Origin: JBFWVD01 sp050246915
GTDB lineage: Bacteria; Actinomycetota; Acidimicrobiia; Acidimicrobiales; Ilumatobacteraceae
Length of the DNA: 49,237 nt
Reading direction: 5' to 3'
Assembly: GCA_050246915.1 (NCBI GenBank)
Contig: JBFWVD010000038.1
Coordinates: 1 to 49,237 of the forward strand
Positions 1 to 8,355 of the stretch are shown here, one piece after another (positions within the stretch are counted from its first letter, which is position 1; each line of letters opens with the position of its first letter). The position numbers and the translations under genes were made by a program. Below the pieces are notes generated by a model that made no database searches, was not told the origin of the DNA, and saw nothing but the letters and a program-made list of their open reading frames with translations.

Positions 1-377
1 GTAACCATCCTCATCCCGACTAAGTGTCCTGCTACGAACTCTCATGAATCCGCCGGTAGCGCAGATGACGCAATATTGGCTTGCTCGTCATTGCATTGAA
101 CCGCGGCGCAACGTCTGGTAAGGGATCTGTGGCGAAGACAGCTTCGCGCGGTTGGCCACACAGCGGCGATGCAGATACCCACATTTATCGGTGCGGGCAC
201 CGTTCGCTCGAAGCCGGTGACCTTTCAGCCTCGTATCGTCGCGGCCCTGCGGGAGCCCGTCGACAGCAGACGACTCGCGACTCGAGTCCGGCGCTCCGTC
301 GTTGACCCGCTGGTTTCGGAACATCGCTTTCATGCCTCCACGGCTTCGCCGGCACGTTTGTCCGCATCTACCGCCAT
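1..377. other. Left-edge stretch without a supported gene
   Basis: No reading frame here shows a recognisable family or the composition of a real protein. Two short minus-strand frames follow the molybdoprotein stop: one of about 15 codons, and one of 81 codons (333 down to 88) that is rich in Arg and Ser and has no motif I recognise. Both look like chance open frames in GC-rich DNA. The stretch is probably the spacer after the operon that ends at 378. Confidence 0.5.
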
Positions 378-2762
378 TCAGCCCCTCCCCCGGTCGAGTC
401 TCGGATCGAGGCGGGCAAGAATACGGTCGGGTCGGATTGGCAGGGTGGTTGCCCAGGTGGTGCGCTCGCCCCCGACGGCATCCTCGACGGCCTGGGCGAT
501 AGCGGAAAAGGCGCAGATCGTGCCGGCTTCGCCGATCCCCTTGGATCCCGAGGGAGCCCAGACCGGGTCGGTGCGACGATGCTCGACGGCCATTCGCGGC
601 GCGTCAATCGCCGTTGGGACGAGGTAGTCCTTGAACGTGGTACACAGCGGCTGGCCGTCTGGAGCGTAGACCAGTTCCGAGAGAAGCGCTCCGCCGAGAG
701 CCTGCACGAACCCGCCCATGATCTGCCCGTCGACGATCACGGGATTGACCACCTTGCCGCAGTCGTCGACCATCAGGTACTGACGCGCGTTGGGAATACC
801 GGTGTCCGGGTCGATCTCGACCATAACCGCCACGGAGCCGTAGCCATATGTGCGATCGACCGGGTCCCACACCGCGCGGGCTTCGAGCACGGGCAGGACG
901 CCTTCCGGATGCAGGTCGAGGCGCCGGTAGGCCGCGAAGCCAAGTTCGTCGAAGCCAATTCGCCGAGTGGGATCGCTAGCAACGCGTACCTCACTGTCGA
1001 CAATCTCGGTATCTGCCGGAGAGACCATCAGCCGCGCCGCGCCGAGCCTGATGAGTTGCTGGCGCAGATCCTTGGCAGCGATCGTGATCGCCGAACCGGT
1101 GACTGAGGCAGTGCGACACCCGCCCGTTCCGTATCCCGTGTAGGGACACGCATCCGTGTCGCCCGTGACGACGCGCACGTCAGCGGGCCGTGCCCCGAGC
1201 ACGTCCGCGCACAGCTCGGCGAGCGTGGTGGTGATGCCCTGACCGATATCGGTCTGGCCGGTGAAAACCGTGATGGTGCCGGTCGAGTCTAGACGAATCA
1301 CGCATTCATCGAAGCCCCCCTGATCCATCGCCAGCCCAGTTGCCATCTTGCGGCTATTGCCCACTCCGGTCGCTTCAATGAAGCTGGCGTAGCCGATTCC
1401 CACCAACGATCCGTCGTTCCGCCTAGTGGTCTGCCAGTCAAGCCAACCGCGATCGGCGACCGATCGGCGGCACTGTCTGAGCGCCGCGGCATAATCGCCG
1501 CTGTCAAGCGTCCACCCCATTCCGTTGTCGCCGGGCAGCTCCTCGGGTGAGCGCATGTTGATCAGACGGACCTCGATGGGGCTGATCCCCAGGCGATAGG
1601 CGAGCGCGTCGAGAGCGCGCTCCATGGCGAAATTCGCCTTGGGATGTCCCCACCCACGGTACGAGCCATACGGCGTGCGGTTGGTCATTACCCCGGTCGC
1701 GGTGATCTGGATGTGCGGAATGCGGTAGGGCCCAGGTGTCGACCCGGTCGCCACCCAAACCGGACCCATCCCGACGTTACTCAGCTCGCCGCCGAGGTAG
1801 CCATGCACCTCGCTCTTCAGACCGAGGAGCGTGCCGTCGGCCCGCGCAGCGAGCTGAACCCGGATTCTCTGCTGACGCGCGTGGGACGTGGCCACAAAGC
1901 TCTCAACGCGATCCTCGATGTACTTGACCGGCCGGCCCACCAGCCGAGAGAGAAGGCTGACGATGATCTCTTCGCCATAGTAGTTGGCTTTGCTGCCGAA
2001 GCCGCCTCCTACATGGGGCACGCGGACCCGCACGTCGCTGAGCCTGACCCCCAGCACCTCGGCAAGCACCTCCCGGACTCTGTGGGGCGATTGGCAGCTG
2101 AGCCACACCTCCAGCCGTTGCCGGCCGACCCCATCGCCCTTGTTAGCGAAGCCCTCCCAAGAGGCTACGACGCCTCTTGTCTCAAGTGGGCAAGCGAAAT
2201 CGCGGCCGACGTGGAGCTCTTCGTCGACGATGACGTCGGCCTCCGCCAACGCGGTCGCCCAATCACCGCACGTGCGCACCTCCTCGCCGAGGACGTTGTC
2301 CGGCCAGCCTTCATGGACCCTCGGTGCATCCGGAGCGAGCGCTTCATCGAGTCCGAGCACGGCGGGGAGCGGCTCGTAGTTCACTTCCACGAGCTGCGCG
2401 GCGTCCTCGGCGATCGCTCGTGACGTGGCAACGACGGCGGCGACGATATGTCCGACGTAACGAACCTTCGTCGTAGCCATCGCGTGGCTGCCGGTGGAAC
2501 GCGAGTTGGCCACTTTGGCCCATGTGATTGGCGTCGGAGCGGTCAGCGCTCGAAGGTCCGCGCCGGTGAGTATGTAGCGCACCCCGGGCACGGCCAGCGC
2601 TTCGGTGGTGTCGATCGACAGGATCCGAGCGTGAGCCTCGCTGCTGCGCAGCATCGCCGCGTGGAGCGTTCCGCGCGGTTCGATGTCATCGATGAACTGG
2701 GCACTCCCGTCGAGAAGGGCGACGTCCTCCTTGCGTCCTTGGAATGAACGATCAGCGATCAT
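378..2762 (-). CDS. Xanthine dehydrogenase/aldehyde oxidase family molybdopterin-binding large subunit
   Basis: Catalytic subunit (794 aa) of a molybdenum hydroxylase, which adds a hydroxyl from water to a C-H next to a ring nitrogen or aldehyde carbon. The small aldehyde-oxidase a/b hammerhead domain comes first (about residues 10-135). The molybdopterin-cytosine-dinucleotide domains follow, with GGGFGSK near 252-258, a YRGWG loop near 368-372 and the catalytic-type Glu in KGIGEAG near 745. Form I CO dehydrogenases carry AYxCSFR at the loop; this one does not, so it is not a canonical CoxL. I chose the ATG at 2762 because the protein then begins right at the conserved N-terminus and overlaps the upstream [2Fe-2S] gene by 11 bases. 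The open frame extends further upstream, but without conserved sequence. Substrate unknown; the operon suggests a heterocycle or aldehyde. Confidence 0.9.
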   Translation of the reverse strand: MIADRSFQGRKEDVALLDGSAQFIDDIEPRGTLHAAMLRSSEAHARILSIDTTEALAVPGVRYILTGADLRALTAPTPITWAKVANSRSTGSHAMATTKVRYVGHIVAAVVATSRAIAEDAAQLVEVNYEPLPAVLGLDEALAPDAPRVHEGWPDNVLGEEVRTCGDWATALAEADVIVDEELHVGRDFACPLETRGVVASWEGFANKGDGVGRQRLEVWLSCQSPHRVREVLAEVLGVRLSDVRVRVPHVGGGFGSKANYYGEEIIVSLLSRLVGRPVKYIEDRVESFVATSHARQQRIRVQLAARADGTLLGLKSEVHGYLGGELSNVGMGPVWVATGSTPGPYRIPHIQITATGVMTNRTPYGSYRGWGHPKANFAMERALDALAYRLGISPIEVRLINMRSPEELPGDNGMGWTLDSGDYAAALRQCRRSVADRGWLDWQTTRRNDGSLVGIGYASFIEATGVGNSRKMATGLAMDQGGFDECVIRLDSTGTITVFTGQTDIGQGITTTLAELCADVLGARPADVRVVTGDTDACPYTGYGTGGCRTASVTGSAITIAAKDLRQQLIRLGAARLMVSPADTEIVDSEVRVASDPTRRIGFDELGFAAYRRLDLHPEGVLPVLEARAVWDPVDRTYGYGSVAVMVEIDPDTGIPNARQYLMVDDCGKVVNPVIVDGQIMGGFVQALGGALLSELVYAPDGQPLCTTFKDYLVPTAIDAPRMAVEHRRTDPVWAPSGSKGIGEAGTICAFSAIAQAVEDAVGGERTTWATTLPIRPDRILARLDPRLDRGRG

Positions 2763-3261
2763 CGCAGTCACCACCTTCGTCGGCTCGCCGCGCCGCATCG
2801 ACCTTGAGGATCGCGTCGATGATGCCCTGGTAGCCGGTGCACCGGCAGATGTTCCCGCAGAGTGCGTGGCGTACCTCAGTCTCGTCAAGCGGCGCGGTTG
2901 CGGAGTCGATCAAGGTAGCGGAGGTCACCAGCATGCCTGCGGTGCAGAACCCGCATTGCAGGGCGTGGTGCGCAGCGAACGCGGTGCGCAACTCCTCGGC
3001 GATGGACCCGGTGAGACCGGTGGCAGTGACGACGGCGGCACGGTCGGCCTGTACAGCAAGCATCAGGCATGACCGGACCTCAACGCCATCAACATGAACG
3101 CTGCACGCGCCGCAGACGCCATGTTCGCAGCCGAGGTGGATCTCGCTCGCTCCGCAGTCGCGTCGAAGAGCATCGGCCAGAGTCGTGCGCGGCTCAGCAT
3201 CGATCAACACTGGCTGGCCGTTGTAGCTCATGGCGATGCGCAGCGAGGTCGGCGGCTTCAT
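2752..3261 (-). CDS. [2Fe-2S] small subunit of a molybdenum hydroxylase
   Basis: Electron-transfer subunit (169 aa) carrying the two [2Fe-2S] clusters that link the molybdenum site to FAD. The N-terminal plant-ferredoxin-type cluster has Cys at about 45, 50, 53 and 65 (CEHGVCGAC, then C). The C-terminal alpha-helical cluster has Cys at about 103, 106, 139 and 141 (CGFC and CRC); a further Cys at 135 is not one of the usual four. Length and order match CoxS/XdhC-type subunits. The gene overlaps the FAD subunit upstream by 4 bases and the large subunit downstream by 11, so the three are surely translated together. Confidence 0.93.
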   Translation of the reverse strand: MKPPTSLRIAMSYNGQPVLIDAEPRTTLADALRRDCGASEIHLGCEHGVCGACSVHVDGVEVRSCLMLAVQADRAAVVTATGLTGSIAEELRTAFAAHHALQCGFCTAGMLVTSATLIDSATAPLDETEVRHALCGNICRCTGYQGIIDAILKVDAARRADEGGDCDDR

Positions 3262-4130
3262 CGGGTACTCCTGTCTCGGGCATCGAGCAACGCCCGCCGT
3301 GCGGTGACGGTATGAAGGTGCACTCGGTACCAGTTATCAACATGCACGTCCTCGCCCGGGGTTACGTCGGCAGCCGCGTGAGAGCTGGCAGCAGCGATGA
3401 TGTCATCGTGGAACGGCTTTCCGACGAGTTCCTGTTCGACGGACGTCAGCCGCACGGGCCTGTCGCCGCCCGCGATGGCCAGAAGGTCGGCTTCCACGAC
3501 GGTGCCGTCGTCCGCGAGGTCGAGGGCGACGATCGTGCCCGCGAGCGCGAAGTCGCCCGGGCGACGCGCCACCTCGTGGAAACCATAGACGGTACGACTG
3601 CCCTTAGGCATCGGGATGCGTACGTCGATGAGCAGTTCGTTGTCGTCCAGCGCGGTGCTGTAGTGGCCCGCGAAGAACTCGTGCGCGGCGACCGTTCGGC
3701 GGCTCCCTCGGCTGGCCACAAGCATCGACGCGTCGAGGAGGGTCATCAGGGCGGGTAGCTCGCCGGCCGGATCGGCGTTGCATAGGCTTCCCCCAACGGT
3801 GCCTCGGTTGCGCACGGCTCGGTACCCGATATGGCTGACCACCGTGGCCACGATGGGTAGGGCCGCGGACAGCGCGGCGTCGCGTTCGACGGTGGTCTGG
3901 CGAGTCATCGCGCCAATCCGCACTTCTGAGTCCCCAATCTGGATGCCGTCCAGTTCGTCGATCCCGTTGATGTCAACGAGTACTTCGGGCTGGGCCAGTC
4001 GGAGGGCCATCATCGGCATGAGACTCTGTCCACCAGCGAGAGGACGTGCAGCGAGCGATGCGTCGGCCAAGGCTTCGAGCGCTTCGTCGACAGTGCGCGT
4101 GTACACGTAGCTCAGATTGGAGAATTTCAT
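3258..4130 (-). CDS. FAD-binding medium subunit of a molybdenum hydroxylase
   Basis: FAD subunit (290 aa) that passes electrons from the iron-sulfur clusters to the final acceptor. It shows the family's FAD pyrophosphate-binding motif AGGQS at about residues 32-36 and a second one, GTVGGSLCNADP, near 110. A CO-dehydrogenase flavoprotein C-terminal domain follows. Its length is normal for CoxM-type proteins. It starts 4 bases inside the stop of the upstream flavin oxidoreductase gene and overlaps the [2Fe-2S] gene by 4 bases. The order M-S-L matches many bacterial operons of this enzyme class. Confidence 0.92.
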   Translation of the reverse strand: MKFSNLSYVYTRTVDEALEALADASLAARPLAGGQSLMPMMALRLAQPEVLVDINGIDELDGIQIGDSEVRIGAMTRQTTVERDAALSAALPIVATVVSHIGYRAVRNRGTVGGSLCNADPAGELPALMTLLDASMLVASRGSRRTVAAHEFFAGHYSTALDDNELLIDVRIPMPKGSRTVYGFHEVARRPGDFALAGTIVALDLADDGTVVEADLLAIAGGDRPVRLTSVEQELVGKPFHDDIIAAASSHAAADVTPGEDVHVDNWYRVHLHTVTARRALLDARDRSTR

Positions 4131-5134
4131 GCCCGTAACACCCGCGTGTTCGGGACGACGTATCTCAACACCTCGTCCTGGAAGCGTTCGAGTGTCTCGA
4201 TCGCAGTCGTCACCGTGGTCGCTCCGGGCGCGACCCTCAGTTGCAGACCCGTGACACCGACATCAGCGTAGTGCTGCACCCGTTCGAGCACATGGTCCGG
4301 CGTGCCGATCAAAGCGACGTCATCGATCATCTCATCAGTCGTGCGGCCGTGCCGGTCCGATTCCCAGAGACCATGCTCGGCGTAACCATGGAGGACGGCA
4401 ACTGCGCCGTCCTGCGAGCGGGCCTGAGCATCCGAGGTCGAGCGCGCGATGACCGTCATCCGGTTGGCGGCGACGTGTCCTGAGCCTTCACGGAAGGTCC
4501 AGTACTCGCCAGCGAGGCGGCAAACGCGCTGAAGCGGATACCCTGTAGACGCGACGTAAGCCTCGGCTAGGTGGGCTGCCCTCCGAGCGGCGAGTGAGCC
4601 CCCTCCGCCGATCCACACCGGCGGACCGCCCGGTTGAGCCGGCAGCGGCACCGCACCGTTGACGTAGTCGTCGCCCGTGAACGCGACAGACTCGCCGCTC
4701 CAGAGATCGCGCAGGGTCGTCACCGTCTTCTCGAAGGCGGCCCCGATGTCGGCGGACTCGACCTGACGGGTTTCCCACAGACGCTTCGGGCCGAGCGCCA
4801 TTCCGACGACAAGCCGCCCACCGACCAACTGGTCGGCCAGCGCAGTATCGTGTGCTAGCCGGAATAAGTCCCACGCCGGCGCGAGAAGAGTGGCCGTACC
4901 CACCACCGGGGTGGAGGCCCAGTCGGCGACCCGCACGAGCGTCATCAGTGCGTTCGGCGTATGGAACGCCAGCGACCAATTCGACGCGGCTGCGTAAGAC
5001 TCGCCGGCCCATATACCGGTGTACCCTAACTCGCCCGCCGCGCGCACGACCGGCTTGAGGCGCTGCAGCCTAGCAGCGGGCTCCTCGCCGCCGCCGGCGA
5101 AGTCGATCGCCACACCTACGTCAAGTGCCATCAT
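4127..5134 (-). CDS. LLM-class flavin-dependent oxidoreductase (second of two)
   Basis: A bacterial-luciferase-like TIM-barrel oxidoreductase of 335 aa that would use FMN or F420. The N-terminus (DVGVAIDF, then ELGYTGIWAGESY) and the central GMALGPKRLWETR and PVWIGGGG segments are typical of the family. The C-terminal segment with IGTPDHVLERVQHYADVGV is the usual last strand-helix pair. Paired luciferase-like enzymes in catabolic operons often act as monooxygenase or dehydrogenase on ring intermediates; here that is inference. Two ATG codons in tandem (5134 and 5131) overlap the stop of the preceding gene, so either could be the start. Confidence 0.85.
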   Translation of the reverse strand: MMALDVGVAIDFAGGGEEPAARLQRLKPVVRAAGELGYTGIWAGESYAAASNWSLAFHTPNALMTLVRVADWASTPVVGTATLLAPAWDLFRLAHDTALADQLVGGRLVVGMALGPKRLWETRQVESADIGAAFEKTVTTLRDLWSGESVAFTGDDYVNGAVPLPAQPGGPPVWIGGGGSLAARRAAHLAEAYVASTGYPLQRVCRLAGEYWTFREGSGHVAANRMTVIARSTSDAQARSQDGAVAVLHGYAEHGLWESDRHGRTTDEMIDDVALIGTPDHVLERVQHYADVGVTGLQLRVAPGATTVTTAIETLERFQDEVLRYVVPNTRVLRA

Positions 5135-6159
5135 CGCGTCGGCACCCGGAGGACTGGCAGGACCTCGTTCGCAAGCAGGTCCAAAGAGTTGGCGAACAGT
5201 TCATCGGTGCCGTGGGGATAGAGCACGAAACGTCGTACGCCCAGATCGTGAAACGATGCAATCCGGGCGGCAACCTCATCAGGGGTACCCGCCCACGACA
5301 TCGCATCGACGACCTCACGGGTCAACAGCTCATCTGCCCGGCGGATCAACTCATCGAGCCGGCCATTGCGGGCGAGGACTTCGACCTCGGCCGGCACGTC
5401 GATGCCGGCGTCGGTGAGGAACCACCAGTTGGGATACCTGCTGACGAGAAGACGGCACACCATCGGTTGGACTATGCGCCGGGCGGAATCGCCGTCCACA
5501 TGAACGCTGCAGTCGATGCGCGGCACAACGTCGGCAATGTCGAAGCTCCGCCCCGCGAGCAAAGCGCCTTCGCGCACCCACGATGCGGCGGTCGTGAACG
5601 TCGATGGCAATGACAGGGTGGCGATCATCGCCATATCCGCCACCTCGCCGGCGAGACGCAGCATCTTGGGGCTCTGCGAGGCGAGCACGATCGGCACCGG
5701 AGCTTCCGACCTAACCGCAAGCTGCAGGTCGTTCATCTGCATGACCGGATCGTCAAGGCTAACAGTCTCGCCCATCCACAGCCGGCGGATCGCTTCGATA
5801 CCGAGCCGGGTGGCAGTCAGCGGAGACGGATGGCGGATTCCCATCTCCTGCAGACCTGTCATCCCGGAGCTGAAGCCCAGCCGGACCCGACCACCGCTGA
5901 GTTCGGCGAGCGTCGCGGCGGCACCGGCGGTGATGGCCGGGTGCACCGTCAGCGGGTCGGCGACGAAGGTGCCCAGCTCCACGCGACTCGTACGCGACGC
6001 GATGCCACCCAGCAGCACCCACATGTCGCGATAGAAGCGTTCGTTCGCCACCCATACTCCGTCGAAACCGAGGTCCTCGATCTTCGTCGCGAAGGACAGT
6101 GCAGCACGCGGTTGCTGCAAACGCCCGAGGGCAATGCTCAGGGTGGCCAGCGGCGTCAC
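5131..6159 (-). CDS. LLM-class flavin-dependent oxidoreductase (first of two), Mer/F420-like
   Basis: Second luciferase-like oxidoreductase, 342 aa from the start chosen. It shows KIEDLGFDGVWVANE at the N-terminus, then GTFVADPLTVHP, ELSGGRVRLGFSSG and VPIVLASQSPKMLRLAGEVADM, a layout close to F420-dependent enzymes of the methylene-tetrahydromethanopterin reductase type. The cofactor is inferred, not shown. I chose the GTG at 6159, which follows an AGGGGG run about ten bases upstream and begins 5 bases after the SnoaL-like gene ends. The frame extends to 6246, but that part is the neighbouring gene out of frame. It differs clearly from the second LLM gene, so the two are not a recent duplication. 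Confidence 0.85.
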   Translation of the reverse strand: MTPLATLSIALGRLQQPRAALSFATKIEDLGFDGVWVANERFYRDMWVLLGGIASRTSRVELGTFVADPLTVHPAITAGAAATLAELSGGRVRLGFSSGMTGLQEMGIRHPSPLTATRLGIEAIRRLWMGETVSLDDPVMQMNDLQLAVRSEAPVPIVLASQSPKMLRLAGEVADMAMIATLSLPSTFTTAASWVREGALLAGRSFDIADVVPRIDCSVHVDGDSARRIVQPMVCRLLVSRYPNWWFLTDAGIDVPAEVEVLARNGRLDELIRRADELLTREVVDAMSWAGTPDEVAARIASFHDLGVRRFVLYPHGTDELFANSLDLLANEVLPVLRVPTR

Positions 6160-6164
6160 GGTGT

Positions 6165-6662
6165 TCAGACCCCCTGCGCGGCGCTCTCGAAGGCTGGACG
6201 GGGGCCGGCTCCTCTCGTCGAGAAGTGGGCGTGCACGATCTCCCACGACTCACCGGATCGAGCCAGAACAATCGTCGCTCGAATCCGCCGGATTTCGGCC
6301 ACGTCCGCGGACACCTCGTCCACATCGCGAGTGCCGAACCCGCGCCGCACACCCTCGTCGCAGACCACGGCGAGGTCGTGGTCGATTCGTACGGTGGTCT
6401 GGGTCAGTTCAGCCGGAAGGCTCGTGTTGAAACGCGCCCCGTAGTACTCCCACACCCGCTTCCACTCATCGCTGCCGTGGTACACATGCCCGTTGGAGTT
6501 GAAAAAGATCGTCCGCTCCGACCAGTACGGCTCGAGCATCCGAATGTCGAGGGTGTTGTTCGCAGTCCAGAAGATCGAAAAAATGCGCAGCACCTCAGCT
6601 CGGTCGTCCTCAGTCCCCCCGACATACTCGACGGTGTGAACGACAGGCGCGGTATCTGGCAT
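6165..6662 (-). CDS. SnoaL/NTF2-like domain protein
   Basis: A 165-residue protein with the cone-shaped alpha+beta fold of the SnoaL/NTF2 superfamily. Visible are a helix with LRIFSIFWTANN, then LEPYWSERTIFFNSNGHVYHGSDEWKRVWEY, a pattern shared by the ring-hydroxylation and DUF4440-like branches. C-terminal strands end in ESWEIVHAHFST, the family's usual last motif. Such proteins act as small hydrolases, isomerases or dehydratases, or as partners of oxygenases; the exact role here is unknown. The start at 6662 is preceded by GGAGG five bases upstream. The gene sits between the amidohydrolase and the LLM pair in one operon. Confidence 0.8.
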   Translation of the reverse strand: MPDTAPVVHTVEYVGGTEDDRAEVLRIFSIFWTANNTLDIRMLEPYWSERTIFFNSNGHVYHGSDEWKRVWEYYGARFNTSLPAELTQTTVRIDHDLAVVCDEGVRRGFGTRDVDEVSADVAEIRRIRATIVLARSGESWEIVHAHFSTRGAGPRPAFESAAQGV

Positions 6663-6729
6663 CAGTTCCTCCAACCCTGGGTGACCGAAATAGGTCCTCT
6701 ATCAAGTATCGCATGACGCCAGAGTCCGG

Positions 6730-7914
6730 TCAACTCGTCGGAACCGGCGCACGCAGGATCGCCTCGGCAAGATCGTGTAGCCCGGCTATTCCTACGCCCA
6801 GAGCTCTCTCGTCGATGTCGAAGCCGGCGCTGTGCAGGGGCGCGCCGCCCCGCTCCGGGCCGCGCACGCCAAGCTTGAGGTAAAGCGCGGGCACGCGTTC
6901 GGCGAAGAGAGCGAAGTCGTCCGCAGTGAGCGGAGTGGCCGGAAGCGGCACGGCCGGCAGCAGCTGGCGGGCCAGCTCGGCGAGTGAAGGATCGTTCGCG
7001 ACCGGAGGCATGGCATCCGCCCAGGTGACGTCGGCCTGCGCATCCCATGCTGCGGCAATGCCGGCGACCGTCTGATCGACGGCGGCGTGCAGCAACGTCA
7101 GAATCTCCTGCTCTGAAGCGCGGATCGTACCTGTCATGCTCGCCGTATCGGCAACGATGCTCTGCGAGCGGCCACCAGTGATGGTTCCGACGTGCATGAC
7201 ACAGTTCGCTCCGGGGGCAACCCTCCGGCTAGCGATCTGGTGTAGGCCCTGCACGATGGAGCTCGCCACAAGCACCGCGTCGATACCCTCCTGGGGAGAG
7301 GCCACATGTGCAGCTCGGCCCGTAACGTCAATCTGGAAGGCCTCCTTGGCGCCCATCGCTGGCCCCGACTCCACACCAATCGTGCCGACCGGTAAAGCCG
7401 GCCAGCAGTGCAAGGCGAACAGCGCATCGATGCCCGGCAGCAAATCGAGCACTCCAGCCAGCAGCATCGTTCGAGCGCCGCTCGGTTGGCCAAACGGAGT
7501 CTCCTCCGCCGGTTGGAAGATAAACGAGACGCGTCCCGTCCAATCGTTCTGCTCGGCGAAGCGCCGCGCCACGCTTACTGCGATGGCGACGTGCGCATCG
7601 TGCCCGCACGCGTGCGACACGCCCGCGACCGTCGACTTGTACCAGGCGTCTTTGGTGTCTTCTACCGGCAAGGCGTCCATGTCTGCCCGGAACGCCACAT
7701 GGCGCTCCCCTGTCCCGCGCTTCAATGTGGCCACCACACCCGTACCGCCGACTTCGGTCGTGACCTCCAGTCCAGCGGCGACTAACGCATCAGCGATGAG
7801 GCGGGACGTGCGATGCTCGCGGAAGCGCATCTCCGGGTGGCGGTGCAGTGTTCGCCGCACGGCAACGACATCACGCGGGAGTCCCGTGCGCTCAGTGTCC
7901 GAATTTGGTGCCAT
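6730..7914 (-). CDS. M20-family amidohydrolase (hippurate/N-acyl amino acid hydrolase type)
   Basis: A zinc-dependent M20 peptidase-family amidohydrolase of 394 aa. It has the metal-site motif HACGHDAH at about 101-108, FRADMDALPV just before it, and QPAEE for the catalytic Glu. The dimerisation domain carries GRAAHVASPQEGIDAV, and the C-terminus LHSAGFDIDERAL supplies the last ligand region. Relatives cleave N-acyl amino acids, hippurate or indole-acetyl conjugates. The start at 7914 gives a family-typical N-terminus (LRxxLHRHPEMRFREHRTS); the open frame upstream of it is not conserved. It appears to be the first gene of the operon, with about 70 bases before the SnoaL-like gene, so it may produce or finish the pathway substrate. 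Confidence 0.88.
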   Translation of the reverse strand: MAPNSDTERTGLPRDVVAVRRTLHRHPEMRFREHRTSRLIADALVAAGLEVTTEVGGTGVVATLKRGTGERHVAFRADMDALPVEDTKDAWYKSTVAGVSHACGHDAHVAIAVSVARRFAEQNDWTGRVSFIFQPAEETPFGQPSGARTMLLAGVLDLLPGIDALFALHCWPALPVGTIGVESGPAMGAKEAFQIDVTGRAAHVASPQEGIDAVLVASSIVQGLHQIASRRVAPGANCVMHVGTITGGRSQSIVADTASMTGTIRASEQEILTLLHAAVDQTVAGIAAAWDAQADVTWADAMPPVANDPSLAELARQLLPAVPLPATPLTADDFALFAERVPALYLKLGVRGPERGGAPLHSAGFDIDERALGVGIAGLHDLAEAILRAPVPTS

Positions 7915-8355
7915 AATCGAAGTGTAGATGAACTCGCTTCGAGCGCGAAGAATGACGGGTTGCGAGTGATCCACGCGGAGCGCGCGCCCACCACCGGCCG
8001 TTCCCGGCACGCCATTCGCGCTCGACCACCGATGTCGTGATATGGACTGGCAGGCGGTCGCCTGATCAGCGCCGGACGAGACCGGCGACGACGACGCAAA
8101 CGTAGACGAGGACCCAGGTAGACGACCGGGACACCACCAAACGGCCCATGTAGAAACCGCGAACTCCTGTCCAACCTTCAATCTCGGAGTCGTTGACAAC
8201 GGACGGTGAGCCCGGTGGTGTGGGGCCCACCAAGCGAGCGGGCGCTTGGCTGGCTACCGGGGCCGAAGCGGGAACGTGCCGACACCGGGGACCGGCCAGC
8301 GCGGTGCGGGTGGTTCAGCGGTTCACCGGCAGCACGAAACCAGCGCGGTGAGGGT
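7915..8355. other. Spacer between catabolic operon and element remnant
   Basis: No confident gene. The minus strand carries the promoter side of the amidohydrolase operon; a TACACT a few bases before the start codon is a weak -10 candidate. A short minus-strand frame (8149 to 8066, 27 codons, open further upstream) encodes one hydrophobic stretch, VLVYVCVVVAGLV, and could be the tail of a lost membrane protein. A 14-codon frame starting at 8359 overlaps the stop of the helicase remnant as ATGA. Neither is enough to call a gene. The left border of the integrated element may lie here, but no tRNA-like direct repeat was seen. Confidence 0.45.

Noticed and set aside
88..333. Small minus-strand gene after the molybdenum hydroxylase
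   Set aside because: No clear ribosome site, no motif, and composition like noise.
378..2762. Form I CO dehydrogenase (CoxL) as the name of the molybdoprotein
   Set aside because: The active-site loop is YRGWG instead of the AYxCSFR motif with the copper-binding Cys.
1..8200. A second copy of the tRNA 3' end as the left attachment site
   Set aside because: Read by eye for the GGTTCAAATCC-type sequence in both orientations; none found, so the left end of the element is not assigned.
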